Source: Comamonadaceae bacterium
GTDB lineage: Bacteria > Pseudomonadota > Gammaproteobacteria > Burkholderiales > Burkholderiaceae
Length of the DNA stretch: 12,812 nt
Assembly (NCBI GenBank): GCA_947505915.1
Contig: CANNNH010000029.1
Span: 1-12,812, forward strand
Direction: 5' to 3'
The position numbers were made by a program, and so were the translations under genes. The notes beneath the pieces are model-generated. The model made no database searches. It saw only the letters and a list, made by a program, of their open reading frames with translations, and was not told where the DNA came from. Of the stretch, positions 1 through 6,795 are shown piece by piece. Each line of letters begins with the position of its first letter. The first letter of the stretch is position 1.

Positions 1-1131
1 CGCGAAGTCAAGACCGTGCAGGCGCACAGCGGCGCGGCCGAACTCGGGCCTTACCGCCACTACATGCAAAAAGAAATTTTTGAGCAACCGCGCGCCCTTG
101 CCGACACGCTCGAAGGCGTCAACGCCATCGTGCCCGAGCTGTTTGGTGACGCCGCTTATCGCACATTCAAGGACATCGACTCGGTGTTGATCCTGGCCTG
201 CGGCACCAGTTACTACAGCGGCTGCACCGCCAAGTACTGGCTGGAAAGCATTGCCGGCATTCCCACGCAAGTCGAAGTGGCCAGCGAATACCGCTACCGC
301 ACCAGTGTGCCCAACCCGCGCACGCTGGTCGTCACCATCACGCAAAGCGGCGAGACCGCCGACACCCTGGCCGCGCTGCGCCACGCGCAAAGCCTGGGCA
401 TGACGCAAACGCTGACCATTTGCAACGTGGCCACTTCGGCCATGGTGCGCGAATGCAAGCTGGCTTACATCACGCGCGCCGGGGTAGAGATCGGCGTGGC
501 CTCAACCAAGGCCTTCACGGCGCAATTGGCCGGCTTGTTTTTGTTGACGCTGGCACTGGCGCAAAGCAGGGGCCGGCTGAGCGAGGAAGCCGAAGCGGCG
601 CACCTCAAAGCCATGCGCCACCTGCCCGCCGCGTTGCAAGCCGTGCTGGCGCTGGAGCCGCAAATCATCAGTTGGTCAGAAGACTTTGCCAAGATGGAAA
701 ACGCGCTTTTTTTAGGACGCGGCCTGCACTACCCGATCGCCCTGGAAGGCGCGCTCAAGCTCAAGGAAATCAGCTACATACACGCCGAGGCCTACCCCGC
801 CGGCGAGCTCAAACACGGCCCGCTGGCGCTGGTCACCAGCGCCATGCCGGTTGTCACCGTCGCACCCAACGACAGCCTGCTCGAAAAGCTCAAAAGTAAT
901 TTGCAGGAAGTGCGCGCAAGAGGCGGCGTGCTCTACGTGCTGGCCGACGCCGACACCAAAATAGAAAACGGCGAAGGCATCCACGTCATCCGCATGCCCG
1001 AGCACTACGGCGCACTCAGCCCTATGTTGCACGTGGTGCCGCTGCAATTGCTGGCGTACCACACGGCTTGCGCGCGAGGCACGGATGTGGACAAGCCAAG
1101 AAATTTGGCGAAGAGTGTGACGGTGGAGTAA
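1..1131 (+). CDS. glmS: Glutamine--fructose-6-phosphate aminotransferase, C-terminal part (5' end outside window)
   Basis: GlmS makes glucosamine-6-phosphate from fructose-6-phosphate and glutamine, the first step of UDP-GlcNAc synthesis for peptidoglycan and LPS, in the cytosol. The frame is open from base 1, so the gene begins upstream. 376 residues are visible of a usual total near 610; the missing part is the N-terminal glutaminase domain. Both SIS sugar-isomerase domains are present. The first shows [14 protein letters not shown] and TQSGETADT (phosphosugar binding). The second shows [20 protein letters not shown] and [11 protein letters not shown], whose histidine matches the ring-opening His504 of E. 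coli GlmS. The end, [15 protein letters not shown], carries the isomerase-site lysine (Lys603 in E. coli). The gene looks intact to its TAA stop. brnA ends 22 bp beyond on the other strand, and I see no clear rho-independent terminator between them. Confidence 0.98.
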   Translation, partial: REVKTVQAHSGAAELGPYRHYMQKEIFEQPRALADTLEGVNAIVPELFGDAAYRTFKDIDSVLILACGTSYYSGCTAKYWLESIAGIPTQVEVASEYRYRTSVPNPRTLVVTITQSGETADTLAALRHAQSLGMTQTLTICNVATSAMVRECKLAYITRAGVEIGVASTKAFTAQLAGLFLLTLALAQSRGRLSEEAEAAHLKAMRHLPAALQAVLALEPQIISWSEDFAKMENALFLGRGLHYPIALEGALKLKEISYIHAEAYPAGELKHGPLALVTSAMPVVTVAPNDSLLEKLKSNLQEVRARGGVLYVLADADTKIENGEGIHVIRMPEHYGALSPMLHVVPLQLLAYHTACARGTDVDKPRNLAKSVTVE

Positions 1132-1153
1132 TTCAGCAAGACCGGTTACACAT

Positions 1154-1423
1154 TCAGACTCGCCCAGCCAGCTTGAGTGACGCCCGCAATGTGTCGTTGA
1201 TGCGGGTTTGCCAGCCCTCACCACTGGCACGAAGCGCAGCCAGCACATCGGCATCGAGCCGCAGCTTGACGGGTTCTTTGGTCACCGCAGCTTTGGGGCG
1301 GCCACGGGGCTTGAGCGTTGCACCTTCGTAGCGGTCGGCTTGTTTGAAAAATGAAGCCGGCAGTTCCGGGGCGTCGTCCGGATCAGTCCATGTAGCGGGT
1401 GTAGAAGTTTTTTTCGCGCTCAT
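1154..1423 (-). CDS. brnA: BrnA-family antitoxin
   Basis: An 89-residue protein of the BrnA antitoxin family. These bind and neutralise the BrnT ribonuclease toxin and, as a complex, repress their own promoter. The N-terminal half (1-45) is polar and probably flexible, ending in the basic stretch KPRGRPKA. Residues 51-84 form the family's ribbon-helix-helix-like core, with VKLRLDADVLAALRASG followed by GWQTRINDTLRASLK. The ATG start is chosen because a strong Shine-Dalgarno, GAGGAAA, lies just before it (1428-1434). The gene overlaps the 3' end of brnT by 41 bp, the toxin-first order usual for brnTA, which points to coupled translation. It converges on glmS, ending 22 bp from it. Family assignment is from motif pattern and partnership. 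Confidence 0.93.
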   Translation of the reverse strand: MSAKKTSTPATWTDPDDAPELPASFFKQADRYEGATLKPRGRPKAAVTKEPVKLRLDADVLAALRASGEGWQTRINDTLRASLKLAGRV

Positions 1424-1655
1424 TGGCTTTCCTCATACTGATAATGCGGCGTACCTCGCCGCGAGGCGTCCAGACAATGACCACCAAGCGGGCATCTAAC
1501 AAGCCCACCGAGATGAATCTATCCTCGGCATAGGCCTGCCGAGTGTCTTGACCTGTCAAATGCAAGCCTGCAAAGACCTCCCCGGCACGGGCAAAGTCCA
1601 AGTCGCGCTCGATCAGCGTTTTGAGTCGCTTTGTGCTGTCGAATTCGATTTGCAT
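1383..1655 (-). CDS. brnT: BrnT-family toxin (ribonuclease of a type II toxin-antitoxin system)
   Basis: A 90-residue BrnT/DUF497 protein. Members have a RelE-like fold, cleave RNA and so halt translation until neutralised by BrnA. The family pattern is clear: an N-terminal strand MQIEFDSTKR, an AGEVF segment near residues 23-27, the strand RLVVIVWTPRGEVRRIISMR and the closing helix KANEREKNFYTRY. The usual 'E.A/K-H-G.sF' stretch is diverged (RDLDFARAG). The start is the ATG at 1653-1655. The frame stays open upstream to 1739, but that extension would run through the promoter and into the end of the exporter gene and does not look like BrnT. No Shine-Dalgarno lies in front of this ATG; a good promoter ends 7 bp before it, so the message may be leaderless. 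Confidence 0.92.
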   Translation of the reverse strand: MQIEFDSTKRLKTLIERDLDFARAGEVFAGLHLTGQDTRQAYAEDRFISVGLLDARLVVIVWTPRGEVRRIISMRKANEREKNFYTRYMD

Positions 1656-1662
1656 CGTAATT

Positions 1663-1690
1663 AATGTACACCCAATAAATAGAGTGTCAA
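1663..1690 (-). promoter_or_regulatory. Candidate sigma70-type promoter of brnTA
   Basis: Read on the minus strand there is a perfect -35 box TTGACA (1685-1690), a 16-bp spacer and a -10 box TACATT (1663-1668). The -10 ends only 7 bp before the brnT ATG, so transcription would start at or next to the start codon. The half-sites TGACAC and GTGTACA in this stretch are imperfect mirror images around the spacer and could be an operator for BrnTA autorepression, which is known for the family. The operator is inference. Confidence 0.6.
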
Positions 1691-1731
1691 GAAGTTCTGC
1701 AAGGCAATAAGGTGATTTAGTCTGCTGCCAC

Positions 1732-2346
1732 CTAGCCACGCTTGCTCAGCGCCAGCCAGGCGCCAAGCCCCACCATGGTCACGCCGGATGCGCGGGTCAT
1801 CAGGCGGGCCCGTGTGGTGCGGCCAAACCCGGACTTGAGTAGCCTTTGGGCCCCCAGCACGGCCATGACATCGACCAGGGTGTTGAGTGCAACGCAGATG
1901 CTGCCGAGCAACACCAACTGCAGCAGCAGCGGCTCGGCAGGCGTGGTGAACTGCGGCAAAAACGCCAGAAAGAACAAGGCTGTTTTGACGTTGAGCGCTT
2001 CTACCAAAATGCCCTCAGCAAAAGCGCGCCGGGCGCCTTGTGGGCTCACGGGCGTTGAGTCACCTTCGGGCGTTTTTTGCATGAGCATCAGTACACCCAA
2101 ATAAACCAGGTAAGCCGCGCCCACGTACTTGATCAGGCTGAACGCCAAGGCTGATTGCGCCAGCAACACAGACAAACCCAGCGCCGATGCCAGCACATGC
2201 AGCATGCCGCCTAAACTCGTGCCCAGGCAGGAGGCCAGCCCCTCCTGGCGCCCGCCGGCAACCGTTCGCGCCACGACATAGGCCATGCCGGGGCCGGGCG
2301 TGAGGGCCAGAACGGCCGCAGCCATGCAAAAGGCCAAAAGTGACAT
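1732..2346 (-). CDS. LysE/RhtB-family exporter
   Basis: A 204-residue inner-membrane protein of the LysE/RhtB efflux family, which exports amino acids and related small metabolites using the proton gradient. Evidence: the N-terminal helix leads into the signature TPGPGM (residues 16-21), about six hydrophobic segments follow, and the mid-protein loop has ALNVKTALFFLAFLPQF (118-133). The usual form of that loop is N-P-K-T, so the proline is replaced by valine here. Length is typical. The gene starts 14 bp after soxZ on the same strand and is probably the last gene of the iorAB-soxYZ cassette, so it may remove a product or toxic intermediate of the molybdenum enzyme. That role is inference; the substrate cannot be read from sequence. 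Confidence 0.93.
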   Translation of the reverse strand: MSLLAFCMAAAVLALTPGPGMAYVVARTVAGGRQEGLASCLGTSLGGMLHVLASALGLSVLLAQSALAFSLIKYVGAAYLVYLGVLMLMQKTPEGDSTPVSPQGARRAFAEGILVEALNVKTALFFLAFLPQFTTPAEPLLLQLVLLGSICVALNTLVDVMAVLGAQRLLKSGFGRTTRARLMTRASGVTMVGLGAWLALSKRG

Positions 2347-2360
2347 GGCGGGTTAGCGGC

Positions 2361-2684
2361 TTAGGCCGGTGTGACGTCGACCCGCGCGCGAACCTCGCCC
2401 TTTTGGCCCATGTCGTCTTGCCACTGCACCAGCAACTCACCGCTTTCTTCGGGCACAACCCAGAACTGCAAATAGGGGTTGGCCGAGATGCCGGAGCCCA
2501 AACGGGCACGAAACACCGTGCGGGCGCCGTAGCTGGCGTGCAGGCTGTGAATCACGTTTTTGGGGGCGCTGGTGCCCAGCACGTCAAAACGAAAACCGGT
2601 TTCCATCGGGTGCTGTACCAGCAAGCGAACTTCCATGGGCTGACCGCGCCGCACCGGAGAAGACAGCTGGATACGGGCGAGCAT
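2361..2684 (-). CDS. soxZ: SoxZ-family sulfur/thiosulfate carrier partner
   Basis: A 107-residue SoxZ protein, a single immunoglobulin-like beta-sandwich domain. In the Sox pathway SoxZ has no signal peptide and travels to the periplasm bound to Tat-exported SoxY, forming the SoxYZ carrier. The family signature is clear: LLVQHPMETGFR (21-32), PKNVIHSLHASYGARTVFRA and the nearly invariant GISANPYLQFWVVPEESG (65-82). Its ATG is 1 bp after the soxY stop (TGACATG), so translation is probably coupled and the two products are made together. The family call is firm. What is odd is the setting: its neighbours are a molybdenum hydroxylase and an exporter, with no soxA, soxX, soxB or soxCD in the window. 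It may belong to a SoxZ-like branch not involved in thiosulfate oxidation. Confidence 0.93.
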   Translation of the reverse strand: MLARIQLSSPVRRGQPMEVRLLVQHPMETGFRFDVLGTSAPKNVIHSLHASYGARTVFRARLGSGISANPYLQFWVVPEESGELLVQWQDDMGQKGEVRARVDVTPA

Positions 2685-2685
2685 G

Positions 2686-3159
2686 TCAGGCGGCGTCCAT
2701 GCAGGCGGATTCAGTCACCTCGACTTCGGCCGTGCCCTGCCACCAGCGGCCGTCAGACGTTTGCGCCAGCGCCATCACTGTCTGAGAACCGTTGAGCCGC
2801 ACGCGCGTGGCGATCTCGGCCTTGCCCGACCAGGGGCCCAGATCAAAATCGGCGATCACCGGCCGCGGGTTGCGGTTGGACAGCAGCACCAGGCGTTGCA
2901 CGTGGTCGGCCTGCGTCATGGGACTGTCGATGCGCACGCTGAGTGGCACTGTGAAACCGTTGTCAGCCAGCCGCGGCGTCGTCACGGTCACCCGCGCCGG
3001 GCTCGGCGTGGCGCCGCCCGTGAAGGGCCGGTAGAGCAAGGACAAATCCAGCGTAGGTGCCAGTGCCTGACCGCGCGCGGGGCCCACGCCCAGCAGCGCG
3101 CAGGCCAGCAATCCGCCCAAGCCCTGTCGGCGGGACAAGGCGGGGGCTGCTTCAGACAA
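2686..3159 (-). CDS. SoxY-like carrier protein with atypical C-terminal cysteine arm
   Basis: A 157-residue SoxY relative. Residues 9-35 are a Tat signal (SRRQGLGG, then a hydrophobic stretch and an ARGQA cleavage region), as in true SoxY. The mature part carries the SoxY beta-sandwich pattern, including GFTVPLSVRIDSPMTQADHV and LVLLSNRNPRPVIADFDLGP. In canonical SoxY the chain ends in GGCGG, whose cysteine carries the sulfur intermediate. Here it ends SACMDAA, keeping one cysteine (Cys153) without the glycines. From memory this resembles the 'SoxY-related AACIE arm' paralogues. The only starts not closed off by the in-frame stop at 3178-3180 are TTG codons (3157-3159, or 3136-3138 just before SRR). 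No clear Shine-Dalgarno is seen, so translation probably re-initiates from iorB, whose end it overlaps by 8 bp. Confidence 0.88.
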   Translation of the reverse strand: MSEAAPALSRRQGLGGLLACALLGVGPARGQALAPTLDLSLLYRPFTGGATPSPARVTVTTPRLADNGFTVPLSVRIDSPMTQADHVQRLVLLSNRNPRPVIADFDLGPWSGKAEIATRVRLNGSQTVMALAQTSDGRWWQGTAEVEVTESACMDAA

Positions 3160-5335
3160 TGCGCAGACCGTGGTTCTTCAGGGGCAGGTTGCGCATCGGC
3201 TTGCCGGTGGCGGCAAAGATGGCGTTAAGGATGGCCGGCGCCACCACGCAAATGGTGGGTTCGCCCACGCCGCCCCAGAAGTCAAAGGTCGGTGCGATCA
3301 CGGTTTCGATGCGTGGCAACTGGCGCAAGCGGGCAATCGGATAGCTGTCGAAGTTGGTATTGACCATGCGCCCGTTGGCCACGCTGGACTGGCTTTGCAA
3401 AGTGTCAAAGGCATAAGCTACTGAGCCTTCGACCTGAGCGGCGATCTGATCAGGGTTGACCGCATGGCCGCAATTGGTGGACAGCACCAGGCGTAGCACC
3501 TTGACCTCGTCACCCTTGACCGATACCTCTGCAACCGCAGCGGTGTAACTGCCATAGCCCATGAACTGGGCAATACCGCGGTGCACGCCGGCGGGCAGGG
3601 GTTTGCCCCAGCCGGCTTTGTCTGCGGCCGCATTCAACACGGCCAGGTGCTTGGGATGCTTTTGCATCAGCACGCGGCGGAACTCCAGCGGGTCGCGGCC
3701 GGCCGCCGCCGCCACTTCTTCCATGAAGCACTCCAGGTACAAGCCGTTCTGGTTGGTGTTGACACCACGCCAGGCGCCGACCGGCACATGGGAGTTGCGC
3801 ATGGCGTACTCGGTGCGCAGACTAGGTATGGTGTAACCGAGTTGTGCGTCACTCGGCGCAGCCGTTAAGCCTTGCAACTGGCGCAAGTCTTTACCGTCTT
3901 TGATGTTTTGCGGGCTGAGGTAGGCGTTGATGGATTGGCCGGAGACCCGCAGTTGCAGGCCCAGCAGATTGCCCTGCGCGTCCAGACCGGCTTCGAGCTT
4001 GCACAGCCCGATGGGGCGGAAGTAGTCTTGCGCCATGTCTTCTTCGCGGCTCCACACCATCTTGACGGGAACGCCCTTCATTTGCCTGCCCAGCAAAGTG
4101 GCCTGGCGCACAAAGTCTTGCGTGCCTCCGCGCCGGCCGAAACCGCCGCCCAGGGTGTGGTTGTGGACTTCGCATTTGTCCAGCGGCAAACCGCTGGCGG
4201 TCGACAAGGCGGCCATGGAAGCCTCGGCATTCTGGCTGGCGACCCAGACCTCGGCACGGTAGTCGGTGATGAGCGCCGTGCAGTTCATGGGCTCCATGCA
4301 GGCGTGGGTGACAAAGGGGGTGCTGTAGACCGCCTCGACACGTTTGGCTGCGCCGGCAATCACCTGGGGCGCGTTGCCGACGTCGATGTCGGCAAACACG
4401 TTGTTGGTGGAGGTCAGGCCCTCTTTGAGACGGGCGTCGATGGTGGCGCTGCTTTCCTGGCCGTTGGCGCCTTCGTTCCATACGATGGGCAGGTCCTGCA
4501 GCGCCATCTTGGCGCGCCACCAGTTGTCGGCCACCACGGCCACTGCGTTGTCGTCTACCTTGTAGACGCCCTGGATGCCTTTGCGGCCCTTGAGTTTGGA
4601 AGCGTCAAAGCTGACCAGCTTGCCGCCAAAGACAGGGCTGGCCTGAATGGCCGCGTAAACCATACCGGGCAGGCGGGTGTCGATGGCATAGTTTTGTTTG
4701 CCCATCACCTTGAGATCGGTGTCCACACGCTTGAGGGGCTTGCCGGCAAGCTTCCATTGGCGCGGGTCACGCAGCACCAGGGTCTTAGGGTCTGGCGGTG
4801 TCAGCTTGGCTGCGGCCGAGGCCACCTTGCCGTAGCTGAGCTTGCGGCCTGTGCTGGTGTGGGTGATCACGCCTTTGCTCACAGTCACTTCGCTCACCGC
4901 AACGCCCCACTGGTTGGCCGCCGCTTGCAACAGCACGGTGCGGGCCGCAGCGCCGCCTTGACGCATGTAATCTTGCGATCCGCGAATGCCCCGGCTGCCG
5001 CCGGTGGACATGTCACGCCAGACGCGCTTGCGAGCCAGGTTCTGGCCGGGCGAGACCATTTGGACCTTGACGCGCGACCAATCGCAGTCGAGCTCTTCGG
5101 CCACCAACTGAGCCAGACCGGTGTGGGTGCCCTGGCCCATTTCGGCGCGGGCAACGCGGATGATGCAGGTTTCGTCGGTTTGCACCACCACCCAGGCGTT
5201 GACCTCGGGTGTGTCGCCGCCGGCACTTTGGGCTGCGGCAGGAAAGTGAAAGCCCAGTGCCAGGCCGGTGCCGGCAGCGGCACTGGAGAGCACAAAGGCG
5301 CGGCGGGACAAGCGGGGGTTTGTCGACATGGTCAT
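3152..5335 (-). CDS. Molybdopterin-binding subunit of a xanthine-dehydrogenase-family hydroxylase (IorB-like), Tat-exported
   Basis: A 727-residue large subunit of the isoquinoline 1-oxidoreductase (IorB) type. Such enzymes hydroxylate N-heterocycles or oxidise aldehydes at a molybdenum-cytosine-dinucleotide centre, passing electrons to the small [2Fe-2S] subunit. Residues 1-37 form a Tat signal (LSRRAFVLSSAAAG), so the folded complex is exported to the periplasm. Visible motifs: ARAEMGQGTHTGLAQLVAEEL (63-82), HACMEPMNCTA (344-354), the cofactor-binding GGGFGRRGG (396-404) and GGVGEP near the end, whose Glu692 matches the family's catalytic base. Length is typical and no break is seen. It starts 11 bp after iorA and overlaps soxY by 8 bp. 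Substrate is unknown; the name iorB is structural only. No XdhC-type sulfuration chaperone or cytochrome gene lies in the window. Confidence 0.95.
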   Translation of the reverse strand: MTMSTNPRLSRRAFVLSSAAAGTGLALGFHFPAAAQSAGGDTPEVNAWVVVQTDETCIIRVARAEMGQGTHTGLAQLVAEELDCDWSRVKVQMVSPGQNLARKRVWRDMSTGGSRGIRGSQDYMRQGGAAARTVLLQAAANQWGVAVSEVTVSKGVITHTSTGRKLSYGKVASAAAKLTPPDPKTLVLRDPRQWKLAGKPLKRVDTDLKVMGKQNYAIDTRLPGMVYAAIQASPVFGGKLVSFDASKLKGRKGIQGVYKVDDNAVAVVADNWWRAKMALQDLPIVWNEGANGQESSATIDARLKEGLTSTNNVFADIDVGNAPQVIAGAAKRVEAVYSTPFVTHACMEPMNCTALITDYRAEVWVASQNAEASMAALSTASGLPLDKCEVHNHTLGGGFGRRGGTQDFVRQATLLGRQMKGVPVKMVWSREEDMAQDYFRPIGLCKLEAGLDAQGNLLGLQLRVSGQSINAYLSPQNIKDGKDLRQLQGLTAAPSDAQLGYTIPSLRTEYAMRNSHVPVGAWRGVNTNQNGLYLECFMEEVAAAAGRDPLEFRRVLMQKHPKHLAVLNAAADKAGWGKPLPAGVHRGIAQFMGYGSYTAAVAEVSVKGDEVKVLRLVLSTNCGHAVNPDQIAAQVEGSVAYAFDTLQSQSSVANGRMVNTNFDSYPIARLRQLPRIETVIAPTFDFWGGVGEPTICVVAPAILNAIFAATGKPMRNLPLKNHGLRIV

Positions 5336-5346
5336 GTGCGCTGCTT

Positions 5347-5868
5347 TCAGGCTTGGGCCGTTGTGGGTTCTATCAATTCGCCGGCATCGCTGACCATGTG
5401 GATCACCGATCCCACGCCCTTGCCGGTTTTGGCGGCCAGGTGGATGGCCGCGCGGATGCGCTGGTAGGTGCCGCAGCGGCAGATGTTGGTCATGGCCTCG
5501 TCAATGTCGGCGTCGGTGGGTTTGGGTTTTTTGCGCAGCAAGGTGGTGGCCGCCAGGATCTGGCCGGACTGGCAGTAACCACACTGGGGCACATCGAGCG
5601 CCTTCCAGGCCATTTGCACGGGGTGTGTGCCGTCCTTCGACAAGCCTTCAATCGTCACCACCCGCTGGCCCACGGCGCCAGACACCGGGTAGGAACACGA
5701 GCGCACCGGCTCACCATTGAGGTGCACTGTGCAAGAGCCACACTGGGCAATGCCGCAGCCAAACTTGGTGCCTGTCATGCCCAGTTGGTCGCGCAGCACC
5801 CACAACAGGGGCATTTCGGGCTCGACGTCTACTTCATGGTTTTTACCGTTGATATTGAGTTTCAACAT
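5347..5868 (-). CDS. (2Fe-2S)-binding small subunit of the molybdenum hydroxylase (IorA-like)
   Basis: A 173-residue two-cluster iron-sulfur subunit. Residues 1-75 are a plant-ferredoxin-like domain with cysteines 38, 43, 46 and 58 ([11 protein letters not shown], then SC). Residues 80-160 are the helical second domain with cysteines 96, 99, 130 and 132 (QCGYCQSGQ and ICRCGTY). All eight ligands are present. It moves electrons from the molybdenum site of the following subunit to an acceptor, probably a cytochrome, in the periplasm. It has no signal of its own and should travel with the Tat-tagged large subunit. The ATG at 5866-5868 is chosen because AAGGA (5876-5880) sits 7 bp upstream and the protein then begins MLKLNINGK, as the family does. 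The open frame extends 22 codons further without support. Confidence 0.96.
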   Translation of the reverse strand: MLKLNINGKNHEVDVEPEMPLLWVLRDQLGMTGTKFGCGIAQCGSCTVHLNGEPVRSCSYPVSGAVGQRVVTIEGLSKDGTHPVQMAWKALDVPQCGYCQSGQILAATTLLRKKPKPTDADIDEAMTNICRCGTYQRIRAAIHLAAKTGKGVGSVIHMVSDAGELIEPTTAQA

Positions 5869-5896
5869 GCGCGCATCCTTGGTGGTCAAAATGGTA

Positions 5897-5924
5897 ATTG
5901 TAGTGAAAAAACAGGCCAAATCAA
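5897..5924 (-). promoter_or_regulatory. Candidate promoter of the iorAB-soxYZ-lysE cassette
   Basis: On the minus strand, in the 99-bp gap between the dehydrogenase and iorA, there is TTGATT (5919-5924), a 16-bp spacer and TACAAT (5897-5902, 5 of 6 consensus bases). Start of transcription would fall about 20-25 bp before the iorA ATG, leaving room for its AAGGA ribosome site. This AT-rich patch stands out from its surroundings and suggests that the cassette is transcribed separately from the dehydrogenase. Found by eye only. Confidence 0.5.
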
Positions 5925-5967
5925 TCAAGTGCAAACCCGCATAGCCGCGGGCGCAGGCAGTGTGTAA

Positions 5968-6795
5968 TTAAGCGCCGGCCTGGCGGCGCAGCGTGGGCAG
6001 ACCCACGCCTGCCGCCTCAAAGCCACCGTCGACCGCCAGAACCTGACCGTTGACATAGCCGGCGGCCTGGCTGCACAGAAAGCCGGCCACGGCTGCGATT
6101 TCTTCGACCAGGCCGTAGCGGTTCAGGGGAATAACGTCGTGGTAATCCGAGCGGATGGCGACGCTGTGAACCAGCTTGGCCATGTCGGTTTCTACCGGCC
6201 CGGGGGCAATGGCGTTGGCGCGTATGCCGACAGTACCGAGCTCAACGGCCTGCTGCTTGGTCAGCTGGATCAGGGCGGCCTTGCTGGTGCCATAGGCCAC
6301 GCGCAGCGTACTGGCGCGCAAACCTGAAATGGAGGCGATGTTGACGATGCTGCCGCCGCCGGTTTTGAGCATCACCGGCACGCAGGCCTGGCTGCACAAG
6401 AAAGCGCCGTCGAGGTTGGTAGACAGCACGTGGCGCCACTCTTCAAAGCTGGTCGCGCCTATGGGTTTGAAGACCGCCACGCCGGCATTGTTGATGAGCG
6501 CGTCAATGCGGCCCATAACACTAGCCACGCGGTCAATGGCAGACTGCACCTGGTCGGCTTGCGAGACGTCGCAATGAACGGTGAGTACCCGCGCCGGGTC
6601 TTGCAATTGCGCCGCAGTGGCTGCCAGCGTGGACTGATCGATGTCCAGCAGCGCCACGCGGTAACCATGGGCCAAAAACCAGTGGGCAATGCCCAGCCCG
6701 ATGCCACGCGCACCGCCGGTGATCACAGCAACAGGGGCAGCTGCGCCGGGACCTGATGCGCTCAGGGCGGCCGGGGAGGAGGCTGAAAGGGTCAA
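5968..6795 (-). CDS. Short-chain dehydrogenase/reductase (SDR family, FabG-like)
   Basis: A classical NAD(P)-dependent SDR of 275 residues if started at the TTG at 6793-6795. Motifs, numbered from that start: nucleotide loop TGGARGIG (26-33), the acidic residue in LLDID (favouring NAD over NADP), NNAG (102-105), active-site Asn127 (STNLDG), Ser155 (NIASISG), and Tyr168/Lys172 (YGTSK), then PGPVETDMA and the C-terminal GYVNGQVLAVDGGF. Likely substrate is a secondary alcohol, ketone or 3-oxoacyl compound. The TTG is preferred because GGAAG (6803-6807) lies 7 bp before it. The frame runs on to an ATG at 6916-6918 that would add about 41 residues unlike an SDR and with no ribosome site. It is 99 bp upstream of iorA on the same strand and might act on a related substrate. 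Confidence 0.92.
   Translation of the reverse strand: MTLSASSPAALSASGPGAAAPVAVITGGARGIGLGIAHWFLAHGYRVALLDIDQSTLAATAAQLQDPARVLTVHCDVSQADQVQSAIDRVASVMGRIDALINNAGVAVFKPIGATSFEEWRHVLSTNLDGAFLCSQACVPVMLKTGGGSIVNIASISGLRASTLRVAYGTSKAALIQLTKQQAVELGTVGIRANAIAPGPVETDMAKLVHSVAIRSDYHDVIPLNRYGLVEEIAAVAGFLCSQAAGYVNGQVLAVDGGFEAAGVGLPTLRRQAGA

Noticed and set aside
712..1254. 180-codon minus-strand frame antisense to glmS
   Set aside because: It covers conserved GlmS C-terminal coding sequence and shows no recognisable motifs of its own.
1656..1739. 28-codon N-terminal extension of BrnT
   Set aside because: It would run through the TTGACA promoter and overlap the exporter stop; the family begins at the MQIEFDS start.
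2361..3159. Reading soxYZ as part of a normal thiosulfate-oxidation (sox) operon
   Set aside because: No soxA, soxX, soxB, soxC, soxD or soxV lies nearby, and the SoxY arm motif is not GGCGG.
3872..5467. A 531-codon plus-strand open frame, antisense to iorB and the end of iorA
   Set aside because: The minus strand encodes clear Fe-S and molybdopterin motifs throughout. The long antisense frame is a known by-product of GC-rich codon usage, and its translation shows only Gly/Ala/His/Val-rich composition without family motifs.
5936..5951. CCCGC-ATAGCC-GCGGG stem-loop after the short-chain dehydrogenase as an intrinsic terminator
   Set aside because: The stem is only 5 bp and no U-run follows on the minus strand; termination there is not supported.
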